From assembly GCA_034769895.1 (NCBI GenBank), contig CM068374.1, positions 353,138,302 through 353,202,301 on the forward strand: a DNA stretch of 64,000 nucleotides. Direction: 5' to 3'. Below, one piece after another: positions 21,641-32,880 of this stretch. This DNA is from Magicicada septendecula. Its lineage: Eukaryota > Arthropoda > Insecta > Hemiptera > Cicadidae. Positions within the stretch are counted from its first letter, which is position 1. Each line of letters opens with the position of its first letter. The notes beneath the pieces are model-generated. The model was given only the letters and a program-made list of their open reading frames with translations. It had not been told where the DNA came from and searched no databases. The position numbers were made by a program, and so were the translations under genes.

Positions 21641-21881
21641 TTTCCCATACTAAGCCAAATACGTTCTTTATTTCCTTTATTTCACTGTGAAAGTTTCATG
21701 TAGATTCAGATTTGAAATTTAGAAATATAGGCCCAAAACGACTGAAATAAAAAAAATCTTAACAGAATCGACATTTATAGATTTTACGCTTATTCACAAC
21801 ATTACCTATCTCTGTTGCCGAGGGTGAAAGGACATTTTTTCGTTGAAAAACGACATTCATATAAATATGAACAATACTATT

Positions 21882-22274
21882 AAATAATATGCGTTAAGAA
21901 AATCAAGGAAATTTGATTTTCGTTGTGAGAATTGCACAGAAGTGGAGCCGAAGAGAACATGCCTAGGGTCTTTGGCGACCAGTGAAAGAGAGTGGAATGA
22001 AGAATTAGAAATAACGTGGAAGTACTTGGTACATTTTATAAACTATGAAGAACATGGTACGCCCAATGACTTTAATGGTTAGGTTATTTTATTCTTGGAT
22101 GAAAGATAGTGAAGAATATCTTTCAGGGAAGAACGCAATGTAAAAAAAAGAAAGGAAACCCAAGAAGAAAGTCGTGGACACATTTTTACTGATAACTACA
22201 TTCAATGATACCATAAAATAATATGCGTTAAGAAAATCAAGAAAAGTTGATACTGGTTGTTGAGAATTACACAA
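21882..22274. repeat. direct repeat pair, about 60 bp, 332 bp apart
   Basis: aataatatgcgttaagaaaa then tcaagg/gaa and ttgtgagaattgcacagaag at 21882-21942 recur at 22214-22274 with a few changes. The intervening DNA shows no coding motif. Confidence 0.75.
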
Positions 22275-22864
22275 GCAGTATGTCGGCGTCAGGCAAGTAA
22301 CAGATGCCACTGAAAATAATTCCATAATCCGGATTTTACCACGGAAATAATTCATCGTAAAGTTTTGAAACAAATAATTCTGTATATTACAATTTAAATA
22401 GAGCCAGTTGTGCATTTTATTTCAGTCTTTTGACACAAAAAGAAGTAGGCCTATACCAGAGACTGTCCAAGGTCTTCTTCAGTTTTCATACGTGACACAG
22501 TAGCGCTGTTTGGCAACAACGTCTGTTAGTGTAGATATATCGTAAGTCATCCTCTCACCGCACCGTAAAGCTGTCAACATTACGGAACGCGCCTTTCACT
22601 TACGACGATTGTATCTCGAACGTGCTTACCACGTCTTAAACACAAATAACACACGTTGTTTGTTGAAAACCGATTTAACTCAAATTCTGTTAATGATTTG
22701 TTTGTCTTCGGAGAAGGCATCTGTTTGATAGCCGTTTCCTCCAGACAACAACGCTTGTTCAAGCTGCACGTGTCTGTTACTGTCACATTGAACAACCTTT
22801 CAGTGCATTAACATAGTTATTTTCATATTAATTCAGTTATTTAGTTTCCACTTATTAATTCACA

Positions 22865-22977
22865 TATTTTAATAATCATTAATTGTGATAATTAAAGCTG
22901 GTTACTAGTGACTGTCTGTATGTTGTTTCCACAGCACCATACGACGATCAGGGAGACCGTCGTAACAATATTACGGT
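22865..22977 (+). mobile_element. 3' part of the LTR family, copy 4
   Basis: taattgtgataattaaagct, then ccatacgacgatc and gaccgtcgtaaca match the U5 ends of the LTRs at 17.4, 26.3 and 39.7 kb. The 3' border is TAACA at 22977, followed by atat, which is also the flanking string of the 39.7 kb copy. The promoter part is too diverged or missing to place the 5' border. Confidence 0.7.
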
Positions 22978-23009
22978 CTCTGCTTTGTTTCGTCACTCGT
23001 TCGGTATTA

Positions 23010-23690
23010 ATTTTGTCCAGATTTCCGTACCATAGGAAAAACAAGTACTGCCATTATTTTATAAAATTTCATTTTTGTATCTAGTCTTGTTTTATATTTC
23101 AACGTCCTTTGTACGTTTCACACATTATCTGATACCTACTTGTTTTTTTATCATAATCATACATACAACTTATATTATTACCTATAAAATTAAAATCTGA
23201 TACTTTTTCTAAAAGTTGGTCCTCTATTGCTATTTTAGAACGCACTAGGCGTTTTCCTCTAGAAAAGTCATAAACTTAGTCTTCTTATGAAATATTTTAA
23301 AATTATATCTTCTACAGAATTGGTCCAGATGGTAAATGGATCGTTGCAGAGCGTCCTGAAGTATTATCTGATCATCAGCGGACATTAAAGTATTTATACA
23401 TCTTTTCCAGGATGTAACCTTATTCCTGGGTTGACTCAGTTTCCCACTGTATTTATACATCTGTTTCCAGGATGTAACCTTATTCCTCGGTTGACTCAGT
23501 TTCCCACTGCTTGATCATATCGTCCGAACATACGTTAAACAAAGTTTGTGAAAAACTGCACCCGTTTCACACCTTTGTTAGTAAATACCAGTTCGGTCCT
23601 TTCTCTTTCAGTATCAATTATAATAGTTGCGTTGTCATATAAGTTTCTGATCAGTCTAATTAACTGTATAGTGCATATAGTTGCTTTTCT
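23010..23690 (-). pseudogene. LINE reverse transcriptase fragment (palm to thumb)
   Basis: On the minus strand the order is that of an insect LINE reverse transcriptase. NKGVKRGCS-like block B lies near 23560, MSADDQIILQDALQRSIYHL (a variant of the Y-A-D-D box plus following helix) near 23380, NFKIFHKKTKFMTF near 23290, and IKQDTKMKFYKIMAVLVFPM near 23060. Stops and frame changes separate them. The catalytic box retains the two Asp residues but has SADD instead of F/YADD. A 59-bp tandem duplication (23391-23509) sits inside the frame just before the ADD box, which by itself would disable the protein. The copy is truncated at both ends and ends beside the LTR remnant at 22977. Confidence 0.85.
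23391..23509. repeat. tandem duplication, 59-60 bp unit
   Basis: The unit tatttatacatc…ttccaggatgtaacctt…gactcagtttcccactg is present twice with two substitutions and one extra base. It lies inside the minus-strand LINE fragment. Confidence 0.95.
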
Positions 23691-24084
23691 CTAAACTTCC
23701 CAATAAGCCGATCAATAAACACCGGTTTTCACAATCAATGAACACCGGGTGTGTTTCTAGATATTATCCCCTTCACTTCTCCATTATTTGTTGTATTATT
23801 ATATTGACGTCAATATAATTGAATCCGTAAACAACCGCTATTCTCCTTCTTCCATGGTTTTCATAGTTCAGATGGTCATAATCTTGGACAGTCACTGCCT
23901 GTTCAAATAAGCACATTACAAAGAAGCGAAATGAACTGTGCGAGTGGATGCTGTGTTACCGCTGTCCAGTCTCACATCCCGCTCAGCATCATGCCTCACA
24001 TCGGAAAAGCCTTGATCCACTGAGGCGGCCAAATGGAAGAACTAGGGGAACCGAGTAGGAATCCGAGTACCACAGATCAGTATC

Positions 24085-24545
24085 AGCGTGAATCTAATTA
24101 GCACAGTTCGAATTAAAAAAGAAAGAAACTTGTGGAGAGGAAAGCACTTTAGTGGTTTCGACATAGACGAAAGGAAACAAAAGGTCATTATAAAAGCATG
24201 CCCAGAGGGAGGAAGAAGAAGAGGAAGACAAAGATTGAAATGGGTGGAGTATGGAAAACCCAGCTACTAGAAAGCAGAAGGCAAATACGTCGCGCTAGGC
24301 AACAAAAGGGGAATGGTAAAGAAGACGAAGTGTTTGATATTGTAGGAGATCGAACATTTAAATTTGTAGGAAGTCGAAAGTGTCGGAGCAACCGCATGGA
24401 ACAAAGCGAGTCGGTCGACAATGCTTCGCTGGATATACGATGTGAAGCAGGATGCTGACAGTTTGATCGGGATGTGCAAGTGCAGAGCGCAGCACAGGAT
24501 CAACGAAATACCAGGAGGCTCCTTCAGGAGACCAGGACTCATTGA
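24085..24545 (+). pseudogene. two LINE tail pieces, degenerate
   Basis: The first piece, near 24140-24250, has a basic GGRRRGRQRLKWVE block typical of LINE ORF2 C-termini. The second, near 24420-24545, reads RWIYDVKQDADSLIGM, then RAQHRINEIPGGSFRRPGLI before the stop. It aligns with the usual ending R-W-x-D-D-V-x-x-D, then A-x-D-R-x-x-W-R-x-x-x-x-x-A-x-x-x-P-G-L. Two consecutive tails suggest either two insertions or one element with an internal rearrangement. Neither retains the reverse transcriptase. Confidence 0.65.
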
Positions 24546-24559
24546 ATGATTGTAACCCT

Positions 24560-25832
24560 GTTCGGCAATGACGACACGAAATTTTAATTTTAGACTTTAC
24601 TTAAACGCCATGATTGTATGGTTACTGAAGAAAAATAGCACTACTTATTGTGGCACCATGACTGAAACCTTCAGAATGTTTTTTTCTTGCGATTTTAGAT
24701 TCTTGTGTATATTGTTTGACGTATATGTTGAATACAAAAAAGCGGCATACAAAATGTTTTTGAAAATATTGATTTGCGTCACTAAACATATCCTGTAGCG
24801 AAATATTTGTTTACAGATTTTGGGTCAAGATTATATTAAGTCGTTTCATGATACAGTTCAGTATTAGTTTTAATAGGCCGCAGTAATGAAAAGTTAACGC
24901 GGTGGAGGACGCGCGTATTGACGGATTTTGGAGTGGCCACACCCAGAGATGTAGGGCGAAGTGGCAGGTGGGAGTCGAGCACGCAACCCCGGCCCAGCGA
25001 TATTATTGACGCCGTCGCTCCACGATAACATTTAACTTATTATGTTGATGCGATCGCAATGGCAGGGCTCGAAATAAAATAAAAAAATAAAAGAATGAAA
25101 ATTATACGAAAACAAGCAACAGTGTAAATTACCCGGAACCGTTAAAAGTTTAGGAAACTTCGAGTTATCTCGCGCAAGCGTACTGGTGTAAATTAATTAA
25201 CTACGTCACGGAAAGTGATCAGTTATAGAAATTGAAACCACTGAAGAAATGTTGTTATGAGAATCACAACCCTACTGTTGCCTATACAACCTAAATATGT
25301 TGAACTAGTGATTTGGCATATAATTCACAAAGATTAGTTTTATTTTGTGACAGTTTACACAAACCATGTTAAACTTGCTTAAGTATGTCGGCCATAAACA
25401 AAACGACAATGATCATGACCTTCTGTATATCGTATTTCTAATCGATACCGTCTAGCGTTCGATTCAGTCCACACGTAAAACAACTTAATACTGTAAATAT
25501 AAATTAATATAATCCCAATCGACGATCTTAAAACAGAGGCGGAAATTATTTAACGCCAGAAAAATTGATAGTTAGTAGTTTCTATTTCCACTTCTCTGTC
25601 ACATAAACACTTATATTGCAAGAACTAAATACTGGTAGTTTATGTAAGTATTCAGTTCACAAACACGCAAACAATAATAAAAGGCACATAATTAGAATCA
25701 CACTAGTTCGTGAGACGGATAAAAGATTATAGACGTGCATGGTTGTATGAAACATTTCATTTCAGAAGTTCAACACAAATTGAAGAGGTAATATTATTTA
25801 TTACTCATCTCCTAACGAGGTACTGTAAATAC
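24560..25832. other. intergenic; weak SINE-like stretch at 24890-25060
   Basis: No protein motif. On the minus strand 24890-25060 contains cggggttgcgtgctcgactc, loosely like a Pol III B box, but no convincing A box or cloverleaf. Confidence 0.4.
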
Positions 25833-26350
25833 TGTTACGACATCACAGAACAATCACATGTTTATCGAATGTTCCAGTTGAATCCAGCAGAATCTGTGTG
25901 GTGTACGTGTTCTCGACGCATTCACGAGATTTTTCTGGAAGCCGCCAGCCGCGCGGACTGTGTCAAGGCCGCAATTAATTACGTCGTACACACTGGCGCT
26001 AACACGCAGTTTGGAATCTTCTGGTCTGTGAGCGCTGTATAAATACTAGGCGGCAGCGGCCTTAGTTTTCAGTTATAGTCGCGATAAATTACAGTGCGGT
26101 TCGAGAGTTTATTGTCGGGCGATTACAAGTGATTACTGTGCACGTTCAAGTGGTTATTAGTGAAGTGTTGCGTTTTATAATCGGACGGTATAATTGTAAT
26201 GCAATTGTTTTTAATATTAGTTGACATTTTATTGCGTGTGAACAATTTTTATCTGATTTGTTGTAAAAGACTGGTGATTAGTGACTTAATTGGAAACTTA
26301 ATTAGTGTCTTGTATTTTGTTTTCCACTGTACCTACGACGATCCATAACA
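25833..26350 (+). mobile_element. solo LTR, copy 2, TSD ATAC
   Basis: This 518-bp LTR begins TGTTACGACATC and ends CCATAACA, so the termini are TGTTA/TAACA. The flanks are ATAC at 25829-25832 and 26351-26354, a 4-bp duplication as made by Gypsy integrases. The core promoter is TATAAATA at 26038-26045 with TCAGTT at 26069-26074. The downstream half shares ttgacattttattgcgtgtg and tttgttttccactgtacc with the other copies. No internal region is attached. Confidence 0.92.
26038..26074 (+). promoter_or_regulatory. LTR core promoter: TATA box plus arthropod initiator
   Basis: TATAAATA and TCAGTT are 31 bp apart. The same spacing is kept at 17213/17243 and about 29 bp at 39456/39485, although the sequences upstream of the TATA box differ, which supports a conserved functional promoter. 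Confidence 0.75.
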
Positions 26351-26354
26351 ATAC

Positions 26355-27396
26355 GCAGAATTAATTACTATTTCTAATTGTAAACAGTAATTAGACCTAT
26401 CTTACAATGACAGTAAAATGACACTAGAGCACTCTCACTATTTCAGGCGAAAAACGTATAATTTCAATACTTTAGATACTTTCAATAACTTAAGTGTACT
26501 TTAGGTATATTTCAATACTAGATAATTATTCAGTTAGCAGCAAAATTACCAAGATCCTTATTACTCTATTATTGTTTTTGGTAAAATAAGAATTGTAAAG
26601 CAGACTATAAACACTAAAGTTTCTGAACTGCTACATTGGTTTTTAGTTAAATTTGTAACCATAATGACCGAATAACAAATAATTTAGTCTAACTTTTAAG
26701 TTTATGTACGTTTCCATGGATACCACCAAATAGACTATGTCATTTACTTTAACGTAAAGTAGCAAAATGTAAATTTTTTGGCAAACATAGGTTACAATTT
26801 GAAGGTGGTCCAATATTTGCAAGGAGTGTTGAGAGATATTAATTTTGTCAAATTATTTAATACACCGAGTTTGTATTTTGAGTAAAGTACCTCACAACAT
26901 AATCGCGACGTAGGCTTTTACAACAATTTTCTTTAAATTATTACTTCCATGTTCGGTTACTGGTGCTTCTACTGCTAAAACATTTTCAAAATAAACACTA
27001 AATCGGATTTGAGTTAAAATTTCCTTTAGTCTGATACCTCGCATGTTTTTACAATTTTTTCATATTTGTGATCTCTTTTTTGGAGCCTGGTCCTAAAATT
27101 TTGAAAAATCCGAAAAAACACTATATTCTGAGTTTTGTTAAAATTCTCTTTAATTTGGTGTCCCACGTGTATTTTTGCGATTTTTTTTTTCAAAAATTTT
27201 ACCCCTCATATTTTCCGTCCCTCGCACCTGTTTTTGGGAGGCTCAACCTCAAAAAGAAAACCTTAGCTTAACTGAGTTGAGCTTTGAGAGTAAACCAGCA
27301 TAGCTTTAGTTTAATTATTTAGTTCTGATTTATTGTTTTGTTTACAAAATGGTAAAAATTAAATCCGCGTGACCACGACCCGAAATATAATCTATA
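26355..27396. other. intergenic, nothing recognised
   Basis: AT-rich, no family motif. Short T-rich strings repeat loosely near 27000-27200 (aaaattttgaaaa, ttaaaattc) but do not form a clear array. Confidence 0.45.
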
Positions 27397-27473
27397 CATC
27401 TGATATCATCCGACCACGTGATACGTATTTGTAAGTAACCCGTGGACGACACACCGGGAGGTGACATACTTAC
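27397..27473 (+). repeat. left copy of a ~75-bp direct repeat flanking a hAT-like element
   Basis: catctgatatcatccgacca, then cacaccgggaggtgacatac and ttac abut the element at 27474. The right copy is 28447-28518 (72 bp), differing by a 5-base indel and a few substitutions. Confidence 0.9.
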
Positions 27474-28446
27474 TAGAGGTGTGCTAAACTAGTATTTGAA
27501 AATAACAGGTACAAACGAAACCGTTCCAAAAAATAACACGTAAAAAGTTCCTATTATACATATACCTATATTACAGTATATAATTTGTTACAAGAAATAA
27601 ATTGAACCTAAAAGTATCAACAGTCTCACTTTACACTGTAACTTTATTAAGCTGTTACTGTTTAAAAGAAAATAAGAAACAAGAGAATTTATAGACCTAT
27701 CTCCTTTCGGGAATACTAATTTAAGTTTTCACTAGGAGTAAACAAACTGACATAGATTTTATATTAGGCCTATAAATTATAATATTATTGTTAAATATAA
27801 TTTAATATTATACCATAATTTTTCAACTATTGATTCCATTTTGGTTAGACAAATCAGTTGCGAAACTCAGGCAATTAAATTTAGAGTGCACGTAACAGCA
27901 CAACAAAGAATGTCAAAAAAACATCAGAAACGTATAATAAAAACAAACATAACAGTAAGCGATAAGAGTGAATGAGAATGAAAACAATTTTACAAACAAA
28001 TATCATTCACGAAATCACATTAACAAAAAGTACTATATGGCCTATCAGCCACTCTGCACTCTGTGGGGTATAATATAATTTGTTTTTTCAAAATTTACCA
28101 AGTTGGTTACTAGTATAATATATAATTTGTTATTATAATCTGTATTATGTATCTACATAACATACGAGAATAAATGTTAACATCACTATGAATTATTTTT
28201 ATTTATTAAAAACAGCTTCGTCTCTTTCATAGAGATGCCAAAAATACCAAAAAGTGGCTTTGTACGCGTGTACTCGTAATATTCGTTTACTTGTTTATTC
28301 GTTAGTTGCGTAGGGGAGTCCCGCGACTCGGAACCGCGAGGCCGTGAGTAATCGGAACGGGTATTTCGACTTTTCAGTCACTGTTGTATCCGTTCCACAA
28401 AAATATCGTTCCAAATACCTGTTATAGATACATCGGCCCACCTCTA
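27474..28446. mobile_element. non-autonomous hAT-like element with long flanking duplications
   Basis: The termini are TAGAGGTGTGCTAAAC on the left and, reversed, TAGAGGTGGGCCGATG on the right. Both are followed inward by ataacaggta and a ccgttcc/ggaacg string, so terminal and subterminal inverted similarity is present. The outer edges sit exactly at the borders of the ~75-bp direct repeats. The 973-bp interior is AT-rich and has no transposase motif. The terminal AGAGGTG is hAT-like, but hAT duplications should be 8 bp, and no matching 8-bp pair was found. Confidence 0.65.
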
Positions 28447-28518
28447 CATCTGATATCATCCGACCACGTGATATTTGTAGTAACTCGTGGATGACACACC
28501 GGGAGGTGACATGCTTAC
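28447..28518 (+). repeat. right copy of the ~75-bp direct repeat
   Basis: It starts catctgatatcatccgacca directly after the element end at 28446 and ends gacatgcttac. See the left copy at 27397-27473. Confidence 0.9.
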
Positions 28519-30190
28519 TTTTCCGGTATGAAAACAAATACCGTTGAGTACACTCGAACTAAAAAATCTGCACCATTGACAAACAAGAGCTCCCGACTTC
28601 TGTGTTACTTCCAGAGTGCGTTTGGAAATTACGATTACGACTGTACAAGTGGCGCGAAGAGGATGCTCCGTGATTAGCTGATAAACAGTCACGTGATGTT
28701 TTTATTCAACTGAACAAGCTGTGTGTATCACACGAACGACGGGAGATCGTTTCGCAGCATGGCTTCCGCAAAATCTCATTGTGTTTGAAGAACGATGTGT
28801 TTTTTTAGATCATTTTGCAGCAGCAGACTTACTCCAATGAAAACTTCTGTATTTCTCACTTAATATGTTTTCTTGCCAAGCCGATACATTGCTTTCGTAT
28901 TTATTATAGAAACATTATGTCAGTTGATTTACGGCATACGTTAAAAATTAATTATCGTGATGCTTATTTACAGCCGGAGGTTAGCGATTTTTAAGAGCGA
29001 TTTTGAGGTTTTTTTATGTGTACGTATTATGAATAGTGTTCTTCAATCAGTGACGTATCCAGAATTTGGCCTTGGGGGGTCCGGGGTCGAGACGGCTTCA
29101 TACAAAAGGAAAAACAAGTTAAGATTAATCAACATTACTATCTTTAAAGTGGCTGAAATCAGTCCCCTTAAAGTAAACGGTAATAACACAATAAAAATAC
29201 GCGTTATTGAAACATCGTTTACAAGATACTTGCTGACCGAATTGATTTTTCTGTAATTTACATTTTAAACGTATACGCTAATGCTGTGTAATACACCTGT
29301 TTGTTGTGTATTTAAATAAGAGTTGTTACTATATTAGCGTGCACAGCCAAAAAAATTAATAAAAATGGCTAAAAATTAATATGTTAACAAAATTCGTCAA
29401 CCACTTGCTTCTGGTCCGGCCCCGTTTGCCCCCCTCCCCTGTAAATAAACCCCCGTCTACCATTCGTTGGCAGGTCCTCACAGGATGGCTTTCAATGCGT
29501 CGTGTTTCTACGCCAGCCTTCACTAACCCTCTCTAATATAAAACGGATTCTCCATCCTGCTAGTCCCACTTCCTCCCTTCCTCACGGTATTCCCTCAAGT
29601 GCCGCCTGCAGCAGACAGCTTTGCCTCAGCCGGTGCCTTAGTCAGTCCTCACACGCTGATGAAGTTAAATTCTTTACTCTTTTCTACAGTGTTTATTCGC
29701 CAATTCTTTGGTTCACTTCCTCATTCCTTGTATTTCCTATCTTCTGTTTAGTGTTTCCCGTCTTCCTTATATCCGTGTCGTCTTGTCCCGCTCTTTCCAT
29801 TTCTTAACAAAATACTAATAAACTTTAGTTTATTCCTCTTACGAAGAATTTTTTTACACTGTGGTCCATGTGAACCACATCACATTTCTTGGAAATCCAA
29901 AGAATCTTCAAGGTAGTGGTTGTTCCCCTTGTTTCCCAATCCTATGCCGTCGGCCACCCAGTGATCTATACTCTTTAAGTACAGTTTCCCAACCCAAACA
30001 CAAGGGGTACATTGCTTCTACACGCTCATGCGCCCTCCGAAGGGACCGTTGGCAAGCTTATACCGGCTGGTACTCATCCCATCCTTCGCCACGTGGAGAT
30101 ACGGTTGGATGATTTCTAGTGGGCAGTTTTCATCATGTCCAGGAGACATGTTTGCATAATTGTAGGCCTATAATTTGACTGTAGGTGCTT
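28519..30190. other. intergenic; possible hAT terminus at 29048
   Basis: CAGTGACGTATCCAGAATTTG followed by a G-rich stretch at 29048 looks like a hAT left end, but no partner end with a matching 8-bp flank was found. The pyrimidine-rich part at 29500-29810 gives open frames without recognisable motifs. Confidence 0.4.
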
Positions 30191-30194
30191 GGTG

Positions 30195-30370
30195 ACTCGA
30201 CAGATTGAACAAATTAAATATCTTGGTTTAATAATAGACAGTAATCGCTCGTGGAAAGGTCATATTAGTAAACTGAAGGAAGAGTTGTGTTAATTCTTGC
30301 GAAAATTCTACTTCTTACGAGATTTTTGTCCAGAAAACTTGCTGATCACAATCTATCGTGAATTTGGTTG
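30195..30370 (+). pseudogene. small LINE thumb-region fragment
   Basis: The translation reads EQIKYLGLIIDSNRSWKGHI, then SKLKEEL, a stop, and FLRKFYFLRDFCPENLLITI. This is the region just after the reverse transcriptase palm in Jockey/CR1-type LINEs (K-Y-L-G-x-x-x-D, then R-x-x-x-F-x-L-R). About 55 residues remain. It is distinct from the Jockey frame at 18 kb, whose corresponding segment reads VKYLGLHVDSRLTW. Confidence 0.8.
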
Positions 30371-30374
30371 TACC

Positions 30375-31130
30375 TAAAACAAATTACAGAATTAGTTGTT
30401 GGAGAGGAACGTATATTACATCCGTAAAGCCAATTAGTATATCACGAAAGCCAATCATTCGAATTATGTCTAAGAAACGTCAACTTGGCAACTCTGGCAA
30501 CTTTTTCAAAAAGTGGAATTTTTCTCTGAAGGCATCTGTTTTCTGAGTTCTTAACACTGTTTTATTTTAGAAGTGATAATAAATATATATTTAAAGATAA
30601 AGACTATGCTATTTGAAAAAGTCATTTACTGTTGTTGCTCCGTGGTCAAAGTTAACCGCCAATCAGCAGTTATTATAATAGTAATGCCCCACGCCTCTTT
30701 AATTTGCTAATGCCGTACGTCAGTCTTGGGGGCACTCTAGGCGAGTTTCTGAAATCTCTGAAACCGTAGTTGCTCTCAGTTTCAAATACTGAAGAACTTT
30801 TAAAAAAATTTTTAATAAGAAAATTAAATAAATTGATTTTATAAATTTGTTATATTGTGGAATTGTATTATTTATTTTATATTATATTTATTGTATATTA
30901 TCTGTATATTATTGTGTTATATTGTATTGTCTTTCTTTTAATGTAGCTTGCTGGATTTGTGTATGTAATTTTGATAGTCTTTTTTTTGTAAATCAAGTAA
31001 TTTATTCTGTTTGTTGTTCGTGAAGCAGCAGACGGCTGTATAATTATGTTTACGTTGTAACGATACATGTACTCACCATACATGAAAGAACTATGATAAG
31101 ATAAGAAAACTGTCAATGACTAGTACTAGT
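30375..31130. other. intergenic, nothing recognised
   Basis: AT-rich with no motif or repeat noted. Confidence 0.45.
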
Positions 31131-32880
31131 ATACCTAATAAATAAAAAGATATATAAATAAGTGTGTATCAAGCATAACATGCAATCCACAAACCAAACC
31201 AAAACAGTGAATGAAGAAAAAATAAATGATAAAGAATGAAAAAATAGTAATTATGAAGAAAATTAGAAAAGAAACAAAAACATAGTAACGTGATAAACCC
31301 AATGAACCCAATAGATATGGTAAGTGAGAGGACACACAAACTAACGGTAAAATTCCATAGAGTAAAACGAAGATATAATGAATAAGCAACAAGACTATGA
31401 AATAAACTAGCAACTATACAAGAGTGAGTTGAAGACCACAGTAACTACAGAATAACATAAATGTGTAGTGAAACTAAAATAAACCCAACGAAAGAGACTG
31501 AACTAAAAACCTGATAACCACCAGGGACAATATAAACAAAAAATATTAAACATAAAATAAATAAACAAAAACCAATAATAATAAAAGAGCTAGGATCAGA
31601 TAGTAATTGAGTTGATAGAAAATACAATACAGTAGAATAAATAAGATTAGAAATATGTGTATTAGTTTAAGGAAAAAAGTGTAAAAACCTATATTAAGGG
31701 GGAGTGAAATGATTAGTGTTAAAAAAGGAAAATAGTGATGATCAGAGATCATGTAACAAACCAGTGGGGAGTGAGAAAGTGAATTAGTGGTCTTGCATAT
31801 AAACTAATTCATATGAAGAACCGTTAGATGGAGTAAATAGTTGTTAAAAAGTTTTATATACATGGTGAAGCCATAATTTTGTTTTGTTATAATTATTTGT
31901 TCAAATGTTAATTAATTGTTCAAAAACAGTAGTTGAAAACTGCTAAATAGTGTTAATGTCATGTACAGGATAAAATAGTATATTATGTAAAAATTGTGAA
32001 GGAATGGCAAAATACTAAGCCTATAGGCCACAAGAAATGAACTAACTTTAAAACAGAACTAAAATATATAATATAGTCCTAACCAGACCAAATACTACTA
32101 AGTAGAAGCCTGACCTTAATGAAACAGGGAAGGTACTGATCAAAGTATATGAAAAAACCCATAATTGTAATAACCAGATGGATAGGGAAAGTAATAATAG
32201 CACATAAGACAAGCCATTGAACTGACATGTTGTCAATATTATTGTTATTATAAAGATATCATTAATAGGTATTTAAAACTGTAATGTTATATGTAATGAA
32301 GAGGTATCAACAATTATTGTTAGTAGTAAAGACAACCCTATTAGAACATATTAAAATAGTAAAGAAGACAATAAGAAATGTTAAGAAAAAATATGTAAAA
32401 GCCTAAAAAACTTAAATTTATAAAGGTGCTAAAATAAGTGATACTGGGCCGAAATGGGCCACATAAGGTATCAAAATACTTCAATTTTACTAAACAATAA
32501 CACCGTATAAATCAAATTTAACTTAATCTAAAAATTAACAGGGAGTAATTTGAGGTGACAGATATAAATTTCAAAGATTTCGAATAATTAACGTCACGTG
32601 ACCAGGGGTCGGGAAATAAGGACCAATCAGAGCTCACAAAAGCTTGGTCATAGCCGTTAACTAAACGGAAAAATTCGTTTACTCTGTTGTTAACTTTCAA
32701 ACCGGACAGATCGACTTCATGTAGCAGAGAGTCACATTTTTTATGAATAACCAAAAGTAAAATATAAAGAGATGCAAAAAACGTAATAAGAACATAAGGA
32801 AACAATTAAAAAATTAAACGAGAAAACAATACTAATAGAAGAAACCGAAAATCGAATGAAAAAATTATGATTACTCAGAC
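31130..32880. other. A-rich strand-skewed island 2, no gene
   Basis: For about 1.75 kb the plus strand is A-rich and T-poor, as at 8.5-10.4 kb. On the minus strand the T-richness creates short hydrophobic frames that look like membrane proteins but have no conserved motif and no consistent start. I regard them as composition artefacts. Confidence 0.45.

Noticed and set aside
16993-22977. One full-length LTR retrotransposon between the LTRs at 16993 and 22977
   Set aside because: There is no primer-binding site, gag or pol between them, the flanks do not match, and the interval holds LINE and Helitron material.
24890-25060. Possible tRNA-derived SINE on the minus strand
   Set aside because: One loose B-box-like string but no A box at the right distance and no cloverleaf or tail; too weak to list as an element.
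29048-29460. hAT-type MITE starting CAGTGACGTATCC
   Set aside because: The left end looks right, but no matching right end or 8-bp target duplication could be found.
31135-32236. Several minus-strand hydrophobic frames resembling membrane proteins
   Set aside because: The T-rich minus strand forces Phe/Leu/Ile/Tyr codons. Frames are short, in different phases, and share no motif with mitochondrial or transporter proteins.
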